Source of the DNA: Alphaproteobacteria bacterium
Lineage (GTDB): Bacteria; Pseudomonadota; Alphaproteobacteria; UBA828
DNA: 64,000 bases
Reading direction: 5' to 3'
Assembly (NCBI GenBank): GCA_022820945.1
Contig: JAJEEP010000098.1
Location: 45,358-109,357, forward strand
The translations under genes were made by a program, and so were the position numbers. Shown here in pieces: positions 1 to 8,456 of this stretch. The notes below the pieces were generated by a model. That model saw only the letters and a list, made by a program, of their open reading frames with translations. It searched no databases and had not been told where the DNA came from. Position 1 is the first letter of the stretch. Each line of letters opens with the position of its first letter.

Positions 1-1
1 A

Positions 2-124
2 GTTCTTTCCGACGATGAAATCCGCGATGTCCTCGCCTTCATCAAGAGCACCTGGCCCGAGCCCCTGCGTCAGCATCAAGAGGACATGACGCAACACGAA
101 GCCGCGTCTGACCCCCGCAAGTGA
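2..124 (+). CDS. Cytochrome c family protein, C-terminal fragment
   Basis: The window opens inside a reading frame that ends at 124. The 40 visible residues contain LSDDEIRDVLAFIKSTWP, the typical C-terminal helix of small class I c-type cytochromes (D/E-E-I-x-D-V-L-A-[FY]-I-K-S-x-W-P). The heme motif CXXCH would lie upstream of the window and cannot be seen. The stop codon overlaps the GTG start of the next gene (GTGA), so the two are probably translationally coupled. The family assignment rests on this short tail only. Confidence 0.6.
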   Translation, partial: VLSDDEIRDVLAFIKSTWPEPLRQHQEDMTQHEAASDPRK

Positions 125-573
125 ACGACGGCATGACCGATCGGCCCCCGCACCGGCGGGCGCAAGCCTCCTTCTATGCCGCGGCACTGCTCTGGCTGCC
201 GGCGGGCGTGCTCGTGTCGGCCGCGATCCGCTTTGGAACTGCGTCGGTGGCACCCGACGAGGGGGCGGCGGCGCTCATGGCGCTGCCGTCGCTGATCGTG
301 GCCGCGGTCTGTGGCCTGCCGCTGGCCTTGGCCTGCCGGCGGCTGGGGCGGCTCGGCCATGCGCGCACGGCGTGGATCGTGGGCATCGTCCTCGGGGTCG
401 CCACGGTGGCCGCGTCGCTCCCCGCCGGTTTGCTCGGCCCGCCGGGCATCGCCATCGTCGCCGTGGTGCTGAGCCTGCCAGTCTGGATTGCGGCGTTCTG
501 GCTTGGCCGGCGCGCGCGGACGAACGCCGATGCAGGGAGCCCGCCACTGGACGGGCAGGATCGCCGCCCATAG
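121..573 (+). CDS. Small membrane protein of unknown function
   Basis: 150 residues starting at a GTG that overlaps the stop of the cytochrome fragment; an in-frame ATG lies four codons later (133). Hydrophobic stretches around residues 19-38, 49-70, 82-103 and 107-127 suggest four membrane helices, and the C-terminus is short, polar and Arg-rich. I do not recognise a family. The overlap with a c-type cytochrome gene suggests co-expression with a respiratory or redox module, but this is inference only. Confidence 0.55.
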   Translation: MNDGMTDRPPHRRAQASFYAAALLWLPAGVLVSAAIRFGTASVAPDEGAAALMALPSLIVAAVCGLPLALACRRLGRLGHARTAWIVGIVLGVATVAASLPAGLLGPPGIAIVAVVLSLPVWIAAFWLGRRARTNADAGSPPLDGQDRRP

Positions 574-629
574 GCTGACCGCGCGCCACCCGTTCGAGCC
601 ACCGTGGCGCATTCAGCCGTGGAGCGCCG

Positions 630-1835
630 ATGGATTTGCGACTGGGTGCGGCGCTGCGCCCTTACTTTCCGCTCGCAGCGGGTGTCCTGATCAATCTCTC
701 GACCGGGATCCTCTACGCGTGGAGCGTTTTCGTAGCGCCGCTCGAAGCCGAGCTCGGCGCCGACCGCGCGACGGTGAGCGGCGCGCAGTCGCTTTGCCTG
801 TTCACCGCGACGATCGGCTGCTTCGTGATGCACCGGCTGCTGCACTGGTTCACGCTCCCGCAGCTCACCCTGCTCATGGCTGCGGTCTCGGCGGCCGGTT
901 TCGCGCTCGCGGGCTTCGGCCAATCGGTCGCGGCACTCTATGTCGGCTACGGCGTGCTCTTCGGCTTTGCCGTCGGCGTTGTCTATTTCGTCGCGATGAC
1001 CGCGGTGAGCATCGACGGGCCGGTGAGATCCAGCATCGCCATGAGCATCAACATGTCGGCAGTCGCCATGGGCGGCATCGCCTGGTCGCCCGGTCTCGCC
1101 ATCCTGATCGCCGCGACGGGGCCGGAGACGACCTTCGGCGTGACGGCTGCGGTGATCTTCCTGGCCATGGCGATCGCCGCCGCGCTCATCGCGCTCTCCC
1201 GCAAGACGCCGCCGGCGACCGGCACGACAGGGCTGTTTCAGGACATACTGACCCACCGGCCCCGCGTGGTGATCGCGATCTTTCTCGGATTTCTCTGCGT
1301 CGCCTTCGTCGCGCTTGCCGTCATCGGTCACGCGGCGACGATGATGGCTGCCTGGGGCGCGTCTGCCGATCAGACCCAGTTCGCGCCAATGCTCTCCAGC
1401 GCTGGCTACGTGGCCGGCGGGCTGGTCGGCGGAATTCTGGTCGATGCGCTCACCGGCCGGCGCGTGCTCGTGGGCGTCGGGCTCGTCATGGGCGTGTTTC
1501 TGCTCGCGCTCTTCTTCGCCCCCGGCGTCGTCATGGGTCTCGCCGCCATTACCGCGGTCGGGATGGCCTTCGGCGTGCTCGCTAGCGCCCACCCCGTGAC
1601 TATCGCGGGCTACTACGGGGCGGCGGCACTGCCGCGGGTCTTCGGCCGCATCGCTCTGGCTTACGGGCTCGGCGGCCTGCTCGGGCCGTTCAGCGCTGGC
1701 GCGATCTACGACGCCGATCAGAATTACGGCACCGCGGTGATCATGATCGCCGTGATCGCGTTCCTGGGCGCGGTATTCTATGCCTGCCTGCCCCGCCGCG
1801 AGCGGCTCGGCGCATCGGCCCGGCGGGCAGCTTGA
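630..1835 (+). CDS. MFS transporter, oxalate/formate antiporter-like
   Basis: 401 residues with about 12 hydrophobic helices. The N-terminus (PYFPLAAGVLINLSTGILYAW) resembles the OFA subgroup of the major facilitator superfamily, in which an ILYAWSVF-type first helix is characteristic. It should be an inner-membrane secondary carrier for a small carboxylate or similar anion; the substrate is not readable. GGAG lies just upstream of the ATG at 630. The gene is followed 15 nt later by an alpha/beta hydrolase, and the pair is probably co-transcribed. Confidence 0.75.
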   Translation: MDLRLGAALRPYFPLAAGVLINLSTGILYAWSVFVAPLEAELGADRATVSGAQSLCLFTATIGCFVMHRLLHWFTLPQLTLLMAAVSAAGFALAGFGQSVAALYVGYGVLFGFAVGVVYFVAMTAVSIDGPVRSSIAMSINMSAVAMGGIAWSPGLAILIAATGPETTFGVTAAVIFLAMAIAAALIALSRKTPPATGTTGLFQDILTHRPRVVIAIFLGFLCVAFVALAVIGHAATMMAAWGASADQTQFAPMLSSAGYVAGGLVGGILVDALTGRRVLVGVGLVMGVFLLALFFAPGVVMGLAAITAVGMAFGVLASAHPVTIAGYYGAAALPRVFGRIALAYGLGGLLGPFSAGAIYDADQNYGTAVIMIAVIAFLGAVFYACLPRRERLGASARRAA

Positions 1836-1850
1836 GGAGGAGACGGGACC

Positions 1851-2678
1851 ATGCCGCATGTCACGACGAACGACGGGATCCGCCTTCACTACGTGGAGAA
1901 AGGCAGCGGCGCCCCCCTCGTCATGATCCCCGGCTGGTCGCAGACCGCCGCCCAGTTCGAGGCGCAAGTCGAAGGGCTTTCAGCCAGCCGCCGGGTCATC
2001 GCCTTCGACATGCGCGGGCACGGCGAATCGGACAAGCCCGAGCACGGCTACAAGATTCAGCGCCTCGCCATGGACGTGCGCAACGCTATTGAGGCCCTCG
2101 GGCTGGAACGGGTGAGCCTGCTCGGCCATTCCATGGGGTGCGCCGCGATCTGGTGCTACATCGACCTGTTCGGCGAAGCGGGGCTGGAGCGGCTCGTCCT
2201 CGTCGACCAGATGCCCGCCATCACCGCGCGCAGCGAGTGGTCAGAGCAGGAGAAGCAGGACGCCGGCGCGCTCTTCGACGGCGCGAGCCTTTACGAGACC
2301 ATCGGCGCCCTCGCGGGGAAAGAAGGCGTGGCGACCACGAAGGGCTTCATCGGCAGCATGTTCACCGGCGGCTTCCCCACCGAGCGGGTGGCGTGGGTCA
2401 TCGAGCAGAATCGCAAGATGCCGCGCCGCCACGCAGCCACTCTGCTCCTCAACCACGCGACGCAGGACTGGCGCGACCTCATCCCCCGCATCACGCTGCC
2501 GACTCTCATCGTCGGCGGCCGGGTCAGCCTGATCGACTGGCGCTCGCAGGAGTGGATGCACCGCCAGATCGCTGGCTCCCAGCTCGAGATATTCGAGGAG
2601 GCCGACGGCGGCAATCACTTCATGTTCATGGAGAGCCCGGAGCGCTTCAACCGCCTGGTGGACGCGTTCCTCGGCTGA
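1851..2678 (+). CDS. Alpha/beta hydrolase
   Basis: 275 residues, single-domain alpha/beta hydrolase. The nucleophile elbow is GHSMG at residues 92-96 (Ser94), the oxyanion region is around PGWSQ (27-31), and the C-terminal GGNHFMFMESPERF supplies the catalytic His. An acidic residue after strand 6 is expected but was not pinned down. AGGAGGAG lies upstream of the ATG. It has no signal peptide, so it is cytoplasmic. Its position directly behind an MFS carrier suggests it may process the imported compound (an ester or lactone type reaction), which is inference. Confidence 0.8.
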   Translation: MPHVTTNDGIRLHYVEKGSGAPLVMIPGWSQTAAQFEAQVEGLSASRRVIAFDMRGHGESDKPEHGYKIQRLAMDVRNAIEALGLERVSLLGHSMGCAAIWCYIDLFGEAGLERLVLVDQMPAITARSEWSEQEKQDAGALFDGASLYETIGALAGKEGVATTKGFIGSMFTGGFPTERVAWVIEQNRKMPRRHAATLLLNHATQDWRDLIPRITLPTLIVGGRVSLIDWRSQEWMHRQIAGSQLEIFEEADGGNHFMFMESPERFNRLVDAFLG

Positions 2679-2679
2679 G

Positions 2680-4434
2680 CTAGACCCTCGCCTCCACGCG
2701 GATCGTGACGATGTCCGTGTCGTGATATTGCTGGTGGTGGACGGAGGAAGCGAGGTGGCGCAGGAGCCGTAGCGACACCTCCCGTTCTGGTGCGTCGTCG
2801 GATGCCTGGCCCATGAGCGCGATCCGGTCCTCCAGGTTCTCCTCGCCGGGCGCCGCGATGAACTCAAGTACCGCGGCGCTGCCTTCCTTGTAGGCAGTAA
2901 GCAGCAGGCGCCGCGTCCGGTGCGGCGCGCCCTCCGCCTCTTCCTCTTCGTCGTGCCGCAGCAGCGTCAGCATCGCTTCCTCGGCGGCGGCGTCGAGGCG
3001 GTGCGCCATCGCCTCGTTCCAGCCGTTGCGGGTCGCGAAGGTCTGCAGGAACTCCCTGATCTTCGGCAACGACGCGACCTCGAACGGCGCCTGGATGCGG
3101 CGCCGGCGGGGCGCCGCCAGCTCGACGAAGAGCGTGAGCAGAATCGCCGTCATCCCGCCGGCTGTCATGCCGTTTTCCAGCAGCCCGCCGGCGATACCCG
3201 AGACATGCTCGGGGAAGATCACGCCGTTCTGGAAGCCGACCCCGATCCAGAAGGACACCCCTGCAATCAGACCCTTGCGGTAGTCCACCCCGTCCTGGAT
3301 GACGATCCGCATGCCGACCACGAAGAGCAGACCCAGCAGCACGGTGATATAGGCGGCCGCGACCGGCCCCGGTATTGCCAGCACCACGGCGAGCGCCTTT
3401 GGAATGAACGCCACCACGACGAACGCGATCCCGAGCGCGACGCCTACGCTGCGGGCGCCCACGCCGGTGAGCGCGGTGACCGATATGCTGGTGGAATAGG
3501 TCGTGTTGGGCACGGTCCCCATCAGGCCGGAGAGCAGGTTGCCCACGCCGTCGGCGCCCACCGCCCCTTGCACCGCCCGAAAATTCACCGCGCGCGGCTT
3601 GCGCCAGGAGACCCGCTGGATGGCGATACCGTCGCCCACCGTCTCAATGGCGCCGACCAGGGTCACGAAGACGAAGGCCGGCAGGAGGCCCCAGAAGACC
3701 GGCCCGAAGTCGATATCGAAGCCCGGCCAACCGCCCGACGGCACACCCACCCAGGACGCCGCGGCGATACCGGCGACATCGTAGAAGCCGAAGTACCCGG
3801 CAACCCCGCAGCCGGCGACGATGCCGATGACCGGCGCCCAGAGTCTGAGTGCGCCCGTGGCTTTCAGCGAGATACCGCACAGGACGAGCACGGTCACAAG
3901 CGCCGCGAGCGGCGCGCCGAGCTCCGACGTGCCCTCCGGAACCTGCGTCAGCATGCTGAAGACAATCGGCATCACCGTGACCGGGATCAGCATGATGACG
4001 GTGCCCGAGACGGTGGGCGTGAGGATGCGCCGAAGGAGTGAGAGTCGCCACGCAAGCAGGAACTGGAAGAGGGCGGAGATCACCACCAGCGTCGCCAGCA
4101 TCGCCGGGCCGCCCTGGGCAATCGCGCCGACGCAGATCGCGATGAAGGCCCCGGAGGTGCCCATGACAAGGACGTAGCCGGCACCGATTCGCCCGACTCG
4201 GACGGCCTGGAGGACCGAGGTGATGCCGCTGACCAAGACGGCGCCGAAGACCGCCCACGAGAGATAGGATTCCGGCCCGCCGGCGGCGCGGACCACGATC
4301 GCAGGCGTCAGCGCGACGCCGGCGATGCAAAGGACGGCGAGCTGCAGGCCGAGGCCGCAGCTAAGCGCAATGGGCGGTCGCTCGTCCGGCTCGTAGCGAA
4401 CGCCGCCGGGCCGCTCTGAGCCGCCTGTCGTCAA
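2680..4434 (-). CDS. NCS2-family nucleobase:cation symporter with soluble C-terminal extension
   Basis: 584 residues. Residues ~20-450 are highly hydrophobic and show the xanthine/uracil/ascorbate permease (NCS2) pattern, including GLMGTVPNTTYSTSIS-type sequence. NCS2 permeases are usually 420-480 aa. The extra ~125 C-terminal residues start with IREFLQTFATRNGWNEAMAHRL, continue with an AAAEEAMLTLL helix and end in strands such as DTDIVTIRVEA. This layout resembles a degenerate RsbW/HATPase-like fold, but the usual N-box Asn and clear G-boxes are missing. The gene converges tail to tail with the hydrolase and lies 89 nt downstream of era. Substrate unproven. Confidence 0.8.
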   Translation of the reverse strand: MTTGGSERPGGVRYEPDERPPIALSCGLGLQLAVLCIAGVALTPAIVVRAAGGPESYLSWAVFGAVLVSGITSVLQAVRVGRIGAGYVLVMGTSGAFIAICVGAIAQGGPAMLATLVVISALFQFLLAWRLSLLRRILTPTVSGTVIMLIPVTVMPIVFSMLTQVPEGTSELGAPLAALVTVLVLCGISLKATGALRLWAPVIGIVAGCGVAGYFGFYDVAGIAAASWVGVPSGGWPGFDIDFGPVFWGLLPAFVFVTLVGAIETVGDGIAIQRVSWRKPRAVNFRAVQGAVGADGVGNLLSGLMGTVPNTTYSTSISVTALTGVGARSVGVALGIAFVVVAFIPKALAVVLAIPGPVAAAYITVLLGLLFVVGMRIVIQDGVDYRKGLIAGVSFWIGVGFQNGVIFPEHVSGIAGGLLENGMTAGGMTAILLTLFVELAAPRRRRIQAPFEVASLPKIREFLQTFATRNGWNEAMAHRLDAAAEEAMLTLLRHDEEEEAEGAPHRTRRLLLTAYKEGSAAVLEFIAAPGEENLEDRIALMGQASDDAPEREVSLRLLRHLASSVHHQQYHDTDIVTIRVEARV

Positions 4435-4523
4435 TTCGCACTCTCCCTGTCCTGGAGTGCGAGGCGGACTCTGGCACAGGTTAGCGCTGTAACGAAGTGA
4501 CTTGCGATGAGCGGGCGTCCCCG

Positions 4524-5426
4524 TCAGACGTCGTATTCCAGGCCGATGTCGCGGTAGCGCTCCGGGTCCTCGAGCCAGCGCTGCCGTACCTTCACGAAGA
4601 GCTTGAGGTCGATGGGGCAGCCCAGGATTTGAGACAGCTCGGCCCGTGCCGCCGTGCCGATTGCCTTGATGCGCTGCCCGCCCTTGCCGAGGACGATGCC
4701 CTTGTGCGTCTCCCGCTGCACGTAGATCACCTGCTCGACCCGTGCGCCGCCGTTCCGGGCGCTGGTCCAGCCTTCGGTCTCGACCGCGACGGCGTAGGGA
4801 AGCTCCTGGCGCAGCTGCAGGAAGAGCTGCTCGCGCGTGATCTCCGCCGCAAGCAGGCGCTCCGAAATGTCTGTGAGCTGGTCTTCGGGATAGAGCCAGG
4901 GGCCCGGCGGCATGCGGGCCTTGAGCGCGCCCAGCAGGTCGTCGACACCGTCGCCGTCGAGCGCCGAAACCATGAAAATTTCGGCCGCGAGCCCGGCTTC
5001 CTCGACACCCGCAGCGAGTGGCAGCAGGGCGTGGCGCGGCACCAGGTCGATCTTGTTGAGGGCCACCAAGGTTTCGCGTCCGGTCTCCTTGAGCCGGTCG
5101 ATGATGGCCCTGGTCTCGCCGGTCAGTCCGCGCCGTGCGTCCACCAGCAGCAGGATGGCGTCGGCGTCGTGCGCGCCGCTCCAGGCGGCGTGGACCATCG
5201 CCCGTTCGAAGCGGTGCCGGGCGGCGAAGATTCCGGGCGTGTCGACGAAGACGAGCTGGACTTCGTCGATCACGCGGATGCCGCGCAGCCGGCTACGTGT
5301 GGTCTGCACCTTGGGCGAGACGATGGCGACCTTGGCGCCCACCAGCCGGTTGACCAGGGTCGACTTGCCGACATTGGGCGCTCCCAGCACGGCGACGAAG
5401 CCCGCGCGGGTGCCGCCCTCAGCCAT
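4524..5426 (-). CDS. era: GTPase Era
   Basis: Era binds GTP and the 3' end of 16S rRNA and acts in 30S subunit maturation. With the ATG at 5426 the protein has 300 residues: P-loop GAPNVGKST (15-23), DTPGIF, NKID, then a C-terminal KH domain with GKGGQRIKAIG. The longer ORF (346 aa) begins inside rnc with a low-complexity Arg/Pro/Ser leader. I preferred 5426 because AGGAG lies 8 nt upstream and Era usually starts right before this strand. It overlaps the 3' end of rnc by 8 nt, the usual rnc-era coupling. Confidence 0.95.
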   Translation of the reverse strand: MAEGGTRAGFVAVLGAPNVGKSTLVNRLVGAKVAIVSPKVQTTRSRLRGIRVIDEVQLVFVDTPGIFAARHRFERAMVHAAWSGAHDADAILLLVDARRGLTGETRAIIDRLKETGRETLVALNKIDLVPRHALLPLAAGVEEAGLAAEIFMVSALDGDGVDDLLGALKARMPPGPWLYPEDQLTDISERLLAAEITREQLFLQLRQELPYAVAVETEGWTSARNGGARVEQVIYVQRETHKGIVLGKGGQRIKAIGTAARAELSQILGCPIDLKLFVKVRQRWLEDPERYRDIGLEYDV

Positions 5427-6204
5427 CGCCATCGCTCCTGCCATCGGCGATGCGCGCAAGCAGGGTGCCGGCGGCGCCTTGCTCTGCCGCGCGCTTGGTG
5501 GCGCCGGTGGCGACCGCCTTGCCGAAGCCGGCGACCTCCGCCTCGACCTCGAAGAGGGGCGCATGGGCCGGGCCGCTGGACGAGAGCGTGCGATAGACCG
5601 GGAGCCCGCGCCCCCGCGCTTGCGTCCACTCCTGCAGCCGCGTCTTTGGATCGCGCGGCGGTTCGAGGTCAGCGGTCATCGCCGGCGCCCAGTGGCGGCG
5701 GATGAAGCGCTCGGCGGCATCGAGGCCGCCGTCGATATAGAGGGCGCCGATGACAGCCTCGCAGGCGTCCGCAAGATTGGCTGGATTGTCGCGCCCGCCT
5801 GCGGCGCCCTCGCTGCGGCTCAGCGTGAGACGGTCGCCGAGCGCGAGGTTGCGGGCCACGCCCTCCAGCGCCTCGCGGCGAACCAGCGCGGAGAAGCGCT
5901 GCGAGAGGGCACCTTCGGCCTCGTGCGGGAACGCCTCGTAGAGCATCGCTGCCACGACCATGCCGAGCACGCGGTCGCCCAGAAACTCGAGACGCTGATT
6001 GCTGCCGGCCTGCGTGCCCGCGCTCGGGTGCCGGAGCGCGAGGGCGAGCAGCGCCGGGTGGGCGAAGCGGTGGCCGAGAGCCTCTTCGAGCGAGCCCGCC
6101 GTTCCGGCGTCATCTGCCGCCGGCTCCGGCGGCGGCTCGGCTGCGCCTGCGGGCGCTAGTCGATCGCCTTGAAGACCCGATCGCCGCGTGTTGCGCTCGG
6201 CCAG
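5419..6204 (-). CDS. rnc: Ribonuclease III; start codon uncertain, probably non-canonical
   Basis: dsRNA endonuclease for rRNA and mRNA processing. The conserved core begins at SLEEALGHRFAHPALL, followed by the signature NQRLEFLGDRVL, the second acidic motif DACEAVIGALYIDGG and a C-terminal dsRNA-binding domain (PKTRLQEWTQARGRGLPVY). No ATG, GTG or TTG lies in frame between the conserved start (~6090) and deep inside lepB; the ORF track opens only at a TTG at 6696. The coordinate given uses a CTG at 6204 with GGGGAGGT 6 nt upstream, overlapping the end of lepB. A nearby ATG (6113) is out of frame, so an indel is an alternative explanation. Gene identity is certain; the start is not. Confidence 0.85.
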   Translation of the reverse strand: MAERNTRRSGLQGDRLAPAGAAEPPPEPAADDAGTAGSLEEALGHRFAHPALLALALRHPSAGTQAGSNQRLEFLGDRVLGMVVAAMLYEAFPHEAEGALSQRFSALVRREALEGVARNLALGDRLTLSRSEGAAGGRDNPANLADACEAVIGALYIDGGLDAAERFIRRHWAPAMTADLEPPRDPKTRLQEWTQARGRGLPVYRTLSSSGPAHAPLFEVEAEVAGFGKAVATGATKRAAEQGAAGTLLARIADGRSDGDG

Positions 6205-6917
6205 TTCCAGACCTCCCCGATGCTGGTTCCATCTTCCAGCGAGTGGAAGATGAACTCGGCCCGGCCCACGAGGTTTTCGGACGGGATGAAACCGACCGAG
6301 GGCACGCGGCTGTCGAGCGAGTTGTCGCGGTTGTCGCCCATGGCGAAGTAATGATCGGCGGGCACGGTATAGATCTGCGTGTTGTCGAGGCCGCCGGTGG
6401 GCGTGGCGTCGAGGGTCATGTAGTTCACGCCGTTCGGCAACGTCTCGCGATACTGGCGGAGCACCCGCTCGCGGCCGTAGCGGTCCGTGTAGCTGTAATC
6501 GTCGACCCGTTCGCGCTTCACCGGCGTCCCGTTGATGTGGAGCACGCCCTTGAGCACCTGGATGCGGTCGCCGGGGAGCCCCACGATGCGCTTGATGTAG
6601 TCGGTCGAATTGTCGCGGGGCAGCTTGAAGACCGCAACGTCGCCCCGGTCTGGCGGGCTGTCGATGATCCGCCCGTCGAACACGTCGATGCTCCAAGGCA
6701 GCGAGTGCGTGCTGTAGCCGTAGGCGTACTTCGACACGAACAGATAGTCGCCGACGAGCAGGGTCGGGATCATTGAGCCGGACGGGATGTTGAAGGGCTC
6801 GATCGCGACGGTGCGGACGATCAACGCGGCAAGCACCGCGTAGATCAGGGTCCGGATGGTGTCCCAGAAGCCGCTGAATCTGCGCTTGGCTGAGCCCTGA
6901 ATCTTGGCGCGCCCCAT
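6156..6917 (-). CDS. lepB: Signal peptidase I
   Basis: Inner-membrane Ser/Lys protease that removes signal peptides from exported proteins. 253 residues: an N-terminal membrane anchor at ~21-38, the Ser box PSGSMIPTLLVGD with nucleophile Ser48, the Lys box DYIKRIVGLPGDRI with general base Lys109, and the late box MGDNRDNSLDSR. Length is typical for alphaproteobacteria. It sits between acpS (59 nt upstream) and rnc (overlapping), the conserved acpS-lepB-rnc-era order, so it is almost certainly in one operon. Confidence 0.96.
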   Translation of the reverse strand: MGRAKIQGSAKRRFSGFWDTIRTLIYAVLAALIVRTVAIEPFNIPSGSMIPTLLVGDYLFVSKYAYGYSTHSLPWSIDVFDGRIIDSPPDRGDVAVFKLPRDNSTDYIKRIVGLPGDRIQVLKGVLHINGTPVKRERVDDYSYTDRYGRERVLRQYRETLPNGVNYMTLDATPTGGLDNTQIYTVPADHYFAMGDNRDNSLDSRVPSVGFIPSENLVGRAEFIFHSLEDGTSIGEVWNWPSATRGDRVFKAID

Positions 6918-6976
6918 GTGCGGTCGGTTCGGTTCCAGCTGTTCGCGGCCCGGGCCGCCCGCTGCCCTCGTTGCCG

Positions 6977-7381
6977 TCAGTCGGTTGCAGGGATTGCAGT
7001 GATCAGCACGACGGCCTGGGCGATCGGTGGCTCATCGGTCATGGTCACGTCGATCCGGCACCTCATGCCCGAAGGCGTGAGCGATTGCAAGCGTTTGAGC
7101 GCACCGCCCGTCAGCTCGATCGTCGGCTGACCGGTGGGCAGGTTGACCACCGCCATGTCGCGCCAGAAGACACCCTGGCGGAGCCCGGTGCCCAGCGCCT
7201 TCGCGCAGGCCTCCTTGGCGGCGAAGCGACGGGCATAGGTTTCCTCCGGCCTCAGCCGGCGCTCGGCGCGTGCGCGTTCGACTGCGGTGAAAACGCGGTG
7301 GGTAAAGCGCGCGCCGAAGCGGTCGAGCGTGCCCGCGATGCGCCGGATGTCGACGATGTCGGCGCCGAGGCCGACGATCAT
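6977..7381 (-). CDS. acpS: Holo-[acyl-carrier-protein] synthase
   Basis: Transfers 4'-phosphopantetheine from CoA to apo-ACP. With the ATG at 7381 it has 134 residues and starts [12 protein letters not shown], the classic AcpS N-terminus with Mg-binding Asp8; the second metal ligand lies in [14 protein letters not shown] (Glu57, next to Lys56). The ORF track extends 11 residues upstream to a GTG, but the family begins at this Met. It lies 46 nt after the DUF2062 gene and 59 nt before lepB in the same direction. Confidence 0.93.
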   Translation of the reverse strand: MIVGLGADIVDIRRIAGTLDRFGARFTHRVFTAVERARAERRLRPEETYARRFAAKEACAKALGTGLRQGVFWRDMAVVNLPTGQPTIELTGGALKRLQSLTPSGMRCRIDVTMTDEPPIAQAVVLITAIPATD

Positions 7382-7427
7382 GGGCCAGGCCGGCGGCTCG
7401 GCAGCGGCGCTCACGGCACGCGCACCA

Positions 7428-8123
7428 TCAGCGGCCGCGGTCCACCAGCACTTGGTCGAAATGAGTCACGTTCGCGGCGGCCGGCTGGGCGTCCCCCTGT
7501 GCGGGTTCAGGGGCGGCCTCGGGGATGGAGATCTCGTCATCCACCTGTTGCCCGGTGTCCAGTCTGGCGCGGCGCTCCTCGTCGAGCACGCGCCTGCGCC
7601 GCAGGCGCCTGGCCTGGCGGTGGTGCTGGTAGTTGCCCACCACCCGTCGTATCGGGAAGAAGAACAAGAGCCACACGACTACCGCTGCCGGCAGGCCGCC
7701 CACCAGCATGGGCAGCAGTACCGTACCCGGCTCCTCGAAGATGGTGCCGATCGTCATGTCGGCGGGCAGTTCCTGACCGCGCTCGTAGCCGAGAATCCAG
7801 GTTCCCAGCCAAATGATTCCCGCCCAGATAAAGGGAAAGGTCCACGGATTGCCGACCGCCGTGCCGATCGCCGACGCGATGATGTTGCCGCGCAGCGCCC
7901 ACGCCAGCACCGCAGCGAGAATGAAGTGAAACCCGATCAAGGGCGTGAACGAGACCGCCGCTCCGCACGCGAAGCCGCACGCGATGGCGTAGGGCGAGCC
8001 TTGCAGGCGTTTGAGTTTGAAGGTCCAGTATCGGAGAACCCGGCCCCAGCCCATGTTGGGCCACACGAACCGCCGCAAGCGGACCCATCGGCTCAGCTTC
8101 TTGCGTCGGCGAAACAGGCTCAA
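7428..8123 (-). CDS. DUF2062 domain-containing membrane protein
   Basis: 231 residues. The central part ([22 protein letters not shown] onward, then [19 protein letters not shown]) is the DUF2062 signature, with three or four membrane helices between residues ~42 and 165. The N-terminus is strongly basic ([15 protein letters not shown]) and the C-terminus is charged. Function is unknown. The gene heads the acpS-lepB-rnc-era block, a common arrangement in alphaproteobacteria, and is the likely first gene of that operon. Confidence 0.85.
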   Translation of the reverse strand: MSLFRRRKKLSRWVRLRRFVWPNMGWGRVLRYWTFKLKRLQGSPYAIACGFACGAAVSFTPLIGFHFILAAVLAWALRGNIIASAIGTAVGNPWTFPFIWAGIIWLGTWILGYERGQELPADMTIGTIFEEPGTVLLPMLVGGLPAAVVVWLLFFFPIRRVVGNYQHHRQARRLRRRRVLDEERRARLDTGQQVDDEISIPEAAPEPAQGDAQPAAANVTHFDQVLVDRGR

Positions 8124-8456
8124 GGCCGTCCTCGCCTCAGCCCGCGCCCGGCAGGAGTCTCCGCCCCAGCCATGCGCGCGACGCTCGACCGAATGCCACC
8201 GACCGTCTCATCGCCTTCCTCCCAACCGCGGGTCTACCCTTCTTATTTTTCCACCCCAATCCGAGAGTTAGCCCAAGATCGCGCGGTCGTGCAAGGCTTG
8301 GTGCGTCCGCCCGCTCAAACCCCCAGCTTCCGTCGGTGCCATGCGCCGGCGCAGTTCGCCTTGCATTTTGTGTGTGATACTGTATATTGGGAGTTTAGGG
8401 CACAGCGCGACAATATTTGGACCGGTGCAAGCCCGGCATCGGACGGAGGGACGGTT
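8124..8456. other. 333-bp divergent intergenic region before gcrA
   Basis: Region between the divergently transcribed DUF2062 gene and gcrA. Two A/T-rich islands stand out from the GC-rich background: TTCTTATTTTTCC near 8250, which could belong to a leftward promoter for DUF2062-acpS-lepB-rnc-era, and 8361-8388, annotated as a gcrA promoter candidate. No ORF, RNA gene or strong hairpin was recognised. Confidence 0.5.
8361..8388 (+). promoter_or_regulatory. Candidate sigma-70 promoter for gcrA
   Basis: TTGCAT (-35, 8361-8366) and TATATT (-10, 8383-8388) are 16 bp apart in a locally A/T-rich stretch, and lie about 70 bp before the gcrA ATG. No GANTC methylation site was found between this promoter and the gene. 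Confidence 0.5.

Noticed and set aside
174-1967. 597-aa minus-strand ORF opposite the MFS gene
   Set aside because: Low-complexity Arg/Asp/Glu/His shadow; the plus strand encodes a clear transporter.
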